Assembly (NCBI GenBank): GCA_036346225.1
Contig: JARFIW010001483.1
Span: 763,543 to 827,542, forward strand
Length of the DNA stretch: 64,000 nucleotides
Source of the DNA: Platerodrilus igneus
Taxonomy: Eukaryota; Arthropoda; Insecta; Coleoptera; Lycidae
Reading direction: 5' to 3'
This document shows, piece by piece, positions 57,695 through 64,000 of the stretch. A program made the position numbers and the translations under genes. The stretch's first letter is position 1, and every line of letters begins with the position of its first letter. The notes beneath the pieces are model-generated. The model saw only the letters and a program-made list of their open reading frames with translations. It searched no databases and was not told the DNA's origin.

Positions 57695-57708
57695 TGGTGG
57701 AGGCGTTG
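57695..57708 (+). promoter_or_regulatory. Candidate primer-binding site
   Basis: TGGTGGAGGCGTTG follows the candidate LTR end by 3 bp. TGGTGG-type sites occur in several arthropod Ty3/gypsy families. The tRNA has not been identified. Confidence 0.4.
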
Positions 57709-57891
57709 TTGGTCTTTTGTAGTGTTTTGTATCACCAAATGCAAAACAAAGTAATTAAATGAAAAAATGCATCATATCTTGGTTTAACTTTCCTATTTTT
57801 AAATAGTGGGAGCTCGGAAACTTAAATTAATATGATAATCAAGTTCAGTGTCATGCTATCAAAGTAGGTTAACCACGATGCGTAATACTTC

Positions 57892-58794
57892 ATGGATAAA
57901 GAATTTCTTAGTAGTAGCCCGGTCCACACTTACAATACTCGTTTAAAGTCTATTAAACCAAAGGACATCACTTTAATTCAGAAGCAGTTGGGAACAGAAC
58001 TACGTACAAACGTTGACGAAGTAAAGACACCCACGTCAAGCACTTCCTATTCTAACACAGACTTACAAGATCCCTCTGCAACATTAACAGTGACGGGTGC
58101 ACACCCACGACTAGAAATCACAATACAAACAACGAATAACGACGAGCACATGGCAGTAAAACCAAACGAAATCTTGGCAAACAAAACAATCGAGCAAACG
58201 GGAAGCGTGACATTATATGCTATTTTACCAAGATTTCTATCACGTGACTATTTCACACCAGGAAAGTCAAATTGCTTGTCATTTGTACAGGACTTTGAAC
58301 GTTGTTGCTTTTCAAATCATTGGGACTCTGGCACCAAAATACAGCACTTTGGACAATTTTTGGAGGATAACGTGGGTCAATGGTGCCAGAACTTTCTGAC
58401 AAGCTCTGACAATAAAGATAAAATATGGGACGACATTAAAAGTGATTTTTTATCATATTTCGGTGGACCTAATATCTACAGGACAGTTCGCCCAAAACTA
58501 CGTTCACGAAGACAACTACCAGGAGAAACCGCAATTAATTATTATTTCGAATTGCTAAACATAAAGAGTCAAATCAGTCCTCCATTAGGTATTCAAGAGT
58601 TCAGAGAATTTTTTGAAGCTGGTTTACTGCCAGCACTGCGGAGCACCTTTTTAATTTTAGCGGCTAATTCAATCATTACCGAAGATCGCATTAAGGAGAT
58701 AGCGTATCATCTAACAGAAATGCTGCAAAATTCATTGCAAGATGCCTTTAATATTAGGTATGTAATTTTTAAAGAATCACTCCGCATTAATTAG
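57892..58794 (+). CDS. gag: gag protein of the second Ty3/gypsy element
   Basis: A 300-codon uninterrupted frame starts at ATG 57892 (MDKEFLSSSPVHTYNTRLKS). The first ~100 residues are Ser/Thr-rich and low in structure. From about residue 110 comes a retrotransposon gag (capsid-like) region: PRFLSRDYFTPGKSNCLSF, FGQFLEDNVGQWCQNF, DDIKSDFLSYFG and QLPGETAINYYFELLNIKSQ. Capsid would coat the element RNA in the cytoplasm. The C-terminus lacks zinc knuckles and seems cut short: the following frame resumes after the protease region. A deletion has therefore probably fused late gag to a post-protease segment. It is the best-preserved gene in the window. Confidence 0.82.
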   Translation: MDKEFLSSSPVHTYNTRLKSIKPKDITLIQKQLGTELRTNVDEVKTPTSSTSYSNTDLQDPSATLTVTGAHPRLEITIQTTNNDEHMAVKPNEILANKTIEQTGSVTLYAILPRFLSRDYFTPGKSNCLSFVQDFERCCFSNHWDSGTKIQHFGQFLEDNVGQWCQNFLTSSDNKDKIWDDIKSDFLSYFGGPNIYRTVRPKLRSRRQLPGETAINYYFELLNIKSQISPPLGIQEFREFFEAGLLPALRSTFLILAANSIITEDRIKEIAYHLTEMLQNSLQDAFNIRYVIFKESLRIN

Positions 58795-58795
58795 C

Positions 58796-61060
58796 TTTGA
58801 AGAAAACAAGATAACGTTACATAACAATGGTGTTAGCACTGACGCATATTTTAATTTACAGTTTCCAGATAATGATGTGTACAACTTAAGTCAACCTTGT
58901 GGAGAACAATTTAATTTTAAAGTAATATTAAAGCATGATATAATACTTAACTACAAGTATCACTCAACTTTAGTTCCTATACAAGTTGTAGATACAGATA
59001 AACAACAAGTAGATGAACTAACTGCTCTCTAATTATAGGTTCTAATTTAAAGCAGAATTTTTACTTAAAAATATTTAACTCCAGTTCAATCTTTTTTTGT
59101 AAGAAACAACCAATTATATCTAGGACTCGAAATTATCACACCAGCAAATTTTAAACTATTTGAAGGCACATGCGTGGGCAATCTTGAAATAAAAAATAAA
59201 CCACAAACATTAAATTTACTAAAACCACAACAAAAGCTGCAATGCAGGACGATAAACCATAATGTGAATAAAAATTTAACGCAAGAGGAACAAATTCAAA
59301 TGAACGATTTGTTAAAAGAACATGCAGATATTTTTGCAGAGAAAACTAGCGAACTGGGCACCACTCGTAAGATAGAACACCACATTGAAACTGGGGATGC
59401 AGAACCAATTAAAAGCATACTGTATAGAGTAAGTCAAAAGGAGCGTGACATAATTCAAGAGCAAATTCAGGACATGCTTAAACATGGAATAATTGTACCC
59501 TCAAAATCGCAATGGGCTTCTTCTATAGTACTAGTAAAGAAAACGGATGCAACAACAAGATTCTGTGTAGATTATTGGAAACTGAACGCCGTGATGAAAA
59601 AACAGCTACCCATTGCCAAACATCCAAAACATTTTAACTACATCTCCATAATACCAAATACTACTCCGTCATGGACATGTATATGGGGTACTTTCAAATC
59701 CCAGTAGACAAAAGCTTTAAGGAAAAGACAGCATTCATTTCACCTGATGGGCTCTACGAATTTACAAAATTAAGCTTTGGTTTAACAGGAGGACCTTCGA
59801 CATTTCAATTATTAGCAGATAGGGTATTTGAGAATCTGAAATGGGAAGAGTTGTTAAATTATATTGATGATGTTATAGTATATTCAGACACCTTTGAGGA
59901 ACATTTAGTAAGGCTACGACATGCATTCGAAAGAATTCGAGAAGCAGGGCTCACCATAAAGCCTTCAAAATGTTTTCTTGGAGCAGGTAAAATTACTAGG
60001 TCATATTTTATCCAGTTCAGGTATTGAACCTGATCCAGACAGAGTCAAAGCGGTAGCAGAATTCCCAATTCCAAAAACAGTAAAAAAGGTTCAAGGATTC
60101 TTAGGTCTAGCAAACTTTTATAGGCAATTTATTCAGAATTTTTCCTTAATAGCAAAACCTTTATATCAATTAACGGCCAAGGATACACCATTCAAATGGA
60201 CGGAAGTTCATCAACAATCATTTGAAATTTTAAAGGAAAATTGAGTTTCAGCACCAGTGCTATCGCTTTTTGATCCACAAGCTCTGAAGGAGCTACGCAC
60301 AGATGCTAGTGGAGAGGGTTTTGGAAGCATACTACTGTAAAATCAAAACGGTAAGCTTCATTCTATAGCTTATATATCCAGAATACTAACCAAATCCGAG
60401 AAAAATTATACAATTTCAGAACTTGAATGTTTGAGCATTATTTGGTCATTGAGTTATCTAAGATGCCTTATTCATGGTCACCCTATTAATAGTAACAGAC
60501 CATCATGCCATTTGTTTCTTAAAGACACTCAAAGGACTAACGGGGAAACTGACTCGTTGGGCGATCAAACTTTCAGAGTATGATTATCAGATCATACACA
60601 AGAGCGGAACATCTCACAAAGATGCGGATTGTCTCTCGTGCAATTCCACTGTAGAAAGCAACTGAATAGGATGAAGGAGATATGGTGGACGTCCCAACAT
60701 TTATTTTGACTGCAGAGGACATTCAGTCAGAACAGCAGAAGGATTCCAAAATATAGAAACTTTTACAAACGTTTGCAAATCTTGAGAATGCTAGTATAGC
60801 ACCACGACGAAAAATTAAACACTTTGTTCTAGATAATGGTGTCTTATTTAAGAAGAACTCTAACCCCTAGGTAAACCAAATCTATTAGTAGTACCAACAC
60901 CATTGAGAGGAGAAATTATAAATATGAGATCCATTATAGGCATTTAGGCCTGATAAAACTTTGAAAAATTAAATTGAATTACTGGGAAATAGTTTAAAAT
61001 AAAAATTACATAAAGGGGTGCGGAAGTGGTCAAGCGGAAAAGTACAATATTTGAAAACCA
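58796..61060 (+). pseudogene. pol: pol of the second Ty3/gypsy element, broken
   Basis: An initial segment (LVPIQVVDTDKQQ) represents sequence normally lying after protease; no D-T/S-G active site is found. RT: HHIETGDAEPIKSILYRVS, WASSIVLVKKTD, FCVDYWKLNAV, frame change near 59690, MGYFQIPVDKSFKEKTAF, LSFGLTGGPSTFQ and catalytic YIDDVIVYS near 59860. After another frame change near 59990 come LLGHILSSSGIEPD and FLGLANFYRQFI. RNase H has RTDASGEGFG, SELECLSIIW and TDHHAICFL, with stops at 60242-60244 and about 60338. A decayed integrase zinc region (an HYRHLG-like start, then GCGSGQAEKYNI with only one Cys of the pair) is the last recognisable part, and homology ends near 61055. Confidence 0.85.
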
Positions 61061-61640
61061 TGGAACTGCACCTCATGTTATACCTTTACAAAATAGGAAG
61101 ACACCCGGAAATACAAGGACTCGTGGAACAAGTAATCCTTGGAAATTACAGTACAGGATGGAAACCCTAAGTTTAAGAGGGTATGACTTCGGGGCTTTTT
61201 ATACTTAACAAATAATAGAAGAAGGGAAAGAGAGATCTTACACAAGGAAAAATTTCCAGCGGAATAAAGAACTCATTAAAATTACATGATCCAAGCGGAA
61301 ATAGAATTATTTTACTTCTGGCCATTTCTGTAAATTCCCATAAGGGGAAATGGGAGGTGGATAATTTTAAATAAGGGTCCCTCATTTCCCAACATTTAAA
61401 TTTCCATAAGACGGATTGAGGAAACCTCTTTCCCAATTAAATTAAATTGTAAAGGCGGAAATAAAGAATTTTTCTCCCAACTACCAAATAGTTTTCTTCG
61501 ACTATTTAAATCCCATGGAAAATCGAGTGAAAATTTCCCACAAATTCAATTTAATCGGCTACAGTAATAAATCAACCTCTTAAATTTTCACAAAGTTTTC
61601 TTGATAGCCATGCATCTTTCGAGATAAACCTATCTTGTTT

Positions 61641-62160
61641 GGTATAATTAATATTAGATTTTCTCAGCTACCGAATTTCTTAGAATTTTTAGTTTGCATC
61701 ATCCCCAGAGCTACCCCAATTTTAAGATTTTTTTAGCGATTTTTGACTCCTTATAAATTTTTTAACCATCAACATCTTTTAGTTAGAATTTTATGAATCC
61801 AAATTGAAAAGATTTAAAATGGACCACCCCTTACCATTTTAAACCAAACCTCTAAATTTTACTTTTGCCCAACTGAACCAAAATTTTCTTATACCAGCAT
61901 TTTCAATAACCCATTTTTTGGTATTAATTAATATTAATTTTCTCAGCTCCCAATCTCTAAATTTTTCAATAGCATTCCAAGGACACCCCCATTTTAAGAT
62001 TTTTCCAGCAATGATTTTAGATCACTTTATAAATTTTTTTGTTAAAATCAAATTAGTCTAAATTTTTGTAAACCGAATCGAAAAGATTTAAAATGGAATT
62101 ACCTTTTCAAATTCAAATTAAACTTTTCGCTTCCAAAAGAAATCAAAACCATTCAAAACT
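61641..62160. repeat. Two-copy degenerate tandem repeat, ~280-bp unit
   Basis: Landmarks GTATAATTAATATTA, TTTTCTCAGCT, CCATTTTAAGATTTTT, TTTATAAATTTTTT and GAAAAGATTTAAAATGGA occur in the same order from 61641 and again from 61921. Confidence 0.7.
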
Positions 62161-63339
62161 TTTTATTACAGCAATTTTTAAACGTTTAAATTTTTAAACC
62201 ACTTTCTAAATCATTTAAATTTTTTTCTTAACCTGAACTTCTCAAATCCATACTTATTAATTTTTTTCTAAAAGACCCTTTTAAAGCCCCGGACCCAAGT
62301 TTCAAATTCCTTGTTTTGTTTATTGTTTCCTTAAGACCCGACATATTTTCCAGATTATAGAAGACGTTTAACCAATTTTTTGTGTTAAAGGATTTCAATC
62401 GGAGTCTCTTCCACCATTTTGGTTAAACCAAATTCGCAATAGACTTTTTTCTGTAGGATTCTTTTTCAAATTAATCGTAAACCTCTTTTGTTCCAAAGAA
62501 ACCGGAATTCGGACACGGAGTTTTTAGCGAACTAATACGGTTTTAAACCTGTGCTAATAATTTACACCATCTCGCATGCGGTAACTGATGCATTTTTAGC
62601 TGGCTTTCTGTCGGCATACGATCTTTTCCATTTAAATCCAATTTACACAAATTGTGGTTGTTTCGTAAAGACCCTTTAACACTATAACTTTAAACTTAAG
62701 AATACCTGTTGTTTTTCCTTTTGCTTAATTTCCATTCTCGAAAAGCGATACCCAAGACCCAAGAAGTATTTGCTCGGCGGATTAAAAAACCTGGCATTTA
62801 CACCAGAATTTGTTTTGGTTTGGAGCTCCCTTAAAAAGACAGGGCTCGATTTAAAAACTTTGCGGTACCATTTTAGTAAAAACAAAATCCCACTTAGGAC
62901 TTTTTAAACTTTAAGCAACAACTTATAATAAAAGGTTTATTAGCCTACCCTTTATGTCCCTATGAATCAAACCGAAGGTTTCGAAGCCCAAAAAGGATTA
63001 GGGGCTAAATGCGTCAAATCCTTCCCTCCGTAATTTAGCCCAATCATCCCCTTTTCGCCGTCCTTGGAATCATTTAAAACATGGAAATTTCCAGTTATAC
63101 GGAAATCCGGCTATTAAAAACCAAAATTTGTAGCAACGACACAAATTGGTTGCAATCGTGGGTGAAAGCAGTGCTACTTAAAAACCAAAAAACACTTTAA
63201 ACCTTTATAAGGAAACCAAACTTTTGTCTAAAATTTTAATAAAGCTTTAATTTTAAATAACTTCTATTCAATTTTGGAAAACTTGAATTTTTCTAAAGAA
63301 TCACCGCGAAAGTTTGTAGCGGCTTAAAATTAACCATTA

Positions 63340-64000
63340 TTTCCTATTTTTACACCGGTTAATTTGATTAAAATTTTTTGTTTACGTTGACTTCCTAAAC
63401 TAACTATTTTATAGAACAATCCTTATAATCATGCATCCCTTCGCCGGCTACGTTACTTTAATTCTAGAAAATTCCCTTTTTTCTTTAGGACCGGCGTAAA
63501 CACCTTTTATATTTCTTTATAAATTTGCCTCGTTTTTTTCTCTGAAATTAAATTTTTTATGTACTTTCCCTTTCGCATAGGGTGGGACTAAATTTCTAAA
63601 CCGGTAAGTCTAATTTCCCCAAATGGAAAGTGCCGATTTGTAATTCCGAATCCTCTAAAAGGTAAAAAACTGGTAATCAACTAAATTAAATTTCGACCCC
63701 TCCCGTTTGATAATTTCCAAACAAATTTTTAAGACAACTAAATTTTTCCTTTAATTTAATCATCTTAAACCGGCTACCGAAACTAACAATTTTGACAAGT
63801 GTGCACGTTAAATACAGATACCCTCCCGGTACGATTTTGAGTTGCCTAAAATAGTCCCCTTTTACTGTACCGCTAAAACACCATTATACTTTCTTTATAA
63901 TGTACAATCGACCTTTTTGTCGGATAATTAAATTTTTTTATGTGGCCTTTACATTTCGTTTTTAAACATCTAATACAATGATTAAACCCTTTGATTTTTA
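63340..64000. repeat. Two-copy degenerate tandem repeat, ~380-bp unit
   Basis: AACTAACTATTTT (63398), ACCGGCGTAAACACC, ATTTCTTTATAA, AAATTAAATTTTTTATG and CTTTCCCTTTCGC recur as AACTAACAATTTT (63781), ACCGCTAAAACACC, CTTTCTTTATAA, AATTAAATTTTTTTATG and CCTTTACATTTCG. The second unit runs off the window edge. Confidence 0.6.

Larger units (their letters stand above)
61061..64000. other. Noncoding, homopolymer-rich DNA
   Basis: No gene is recognisable. The text is dominated by short A, T, C and G runs (AAATTTTT, CCCTTT, TTTCCC) and looks different from the preceding 61 kb. Frames are few and short. The region contains two degenerate tandem duplications, listed separately. Satellite-like heterochromatin or poor assembly are both possible. 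Confidence 0.45.

Overview
The window looks like transposon-rich nuclear DNA of an arthropod, most likely an insect. It is very AT-rich and holds no intact host gene that I can recognise. It is packed with decayed mobile elements of classes typical of insect genomes: mariner-like, hAT, Ty3/gypsy LTR elements, Jockey/CR1-like LINEs, Penelope-like elements, a tRNA-derived SINE, foldback repeats and (AT)n tracts. The species call is inference. No bacterial operons, rRNA genes, CRISPR arrays or genuine tRNA genes are visible.

Layout. 1-1400: noncoding, with a two-copy 122-bp tandem repeat. 1426-3612: a mariner-like element in an (AT)n tract, bounded by TA, with unusually long (~480 bp) inverted ends and a dead transposase. 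3624-18421: a tandem Ty3/gypsy array, LTR-internal A-LTR-internal B-LTR. Both internals are broken and B carries a 734-bp deletion in RT/RNase H. 19.2-24.05 kb: remains on the minus strand of an unclassified DNA transposon (element 1), with a zinc-finger/transposase-like protein followed by a second protein bearing a Tudor-like segment. 24.1-25.3 kb: minus-strand hAT transposase relic. 25.4-29.1 kb: plus-strand LINE with ORF1 and ORF2. 29739-36198: element 2, bounded by 8-bp inverted ends and a perfect 8-bp target duplication, with decamer arrays near each end, a copy of the Tudor-like ORF, a foldback repeat and two adjacent LTR-like blocks. 38.05-40.35 kb: two unlike satellite-type tandem repeats side by side. 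40.9-41.6 kb: two tRNA-derived SINE copies. 41.9-43.7 kb: Penelope-like RT relic. 43.9-47.0 kb: LINE fragments. 47-50.5 kb: nothing recognisable. 50.5-54.6 kb: two inverted pairs of a Penelope-like terminal repeat with N-terminal ORF pieces. 55.4-57.2 kb: relic of a cousin of the tandem gypsy element. 57.2-61.06 kb: a different Ty3/gypsy element with an open gag and broken pol. 61.06-64.0 kb: noncoding DNA with degenerate tandem duplications.

How the parts relate. The three gypsy-type entities (the array, the 55-kb relic, the 57-61-kb element) are separate copies or families. Elements 1 and 2 share terminal sequence, subterminal repeat style and the Tudor-like ORF, so element 2 looks like an internally deleted relative of element 1. 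That pair, with its uncommon transposase, is the most promising system here. Nearly every coding region carries stops or frameshifts; only the gag at 57892-58794 and the integrase at 15136-16200 keep long uninterrupted frames.
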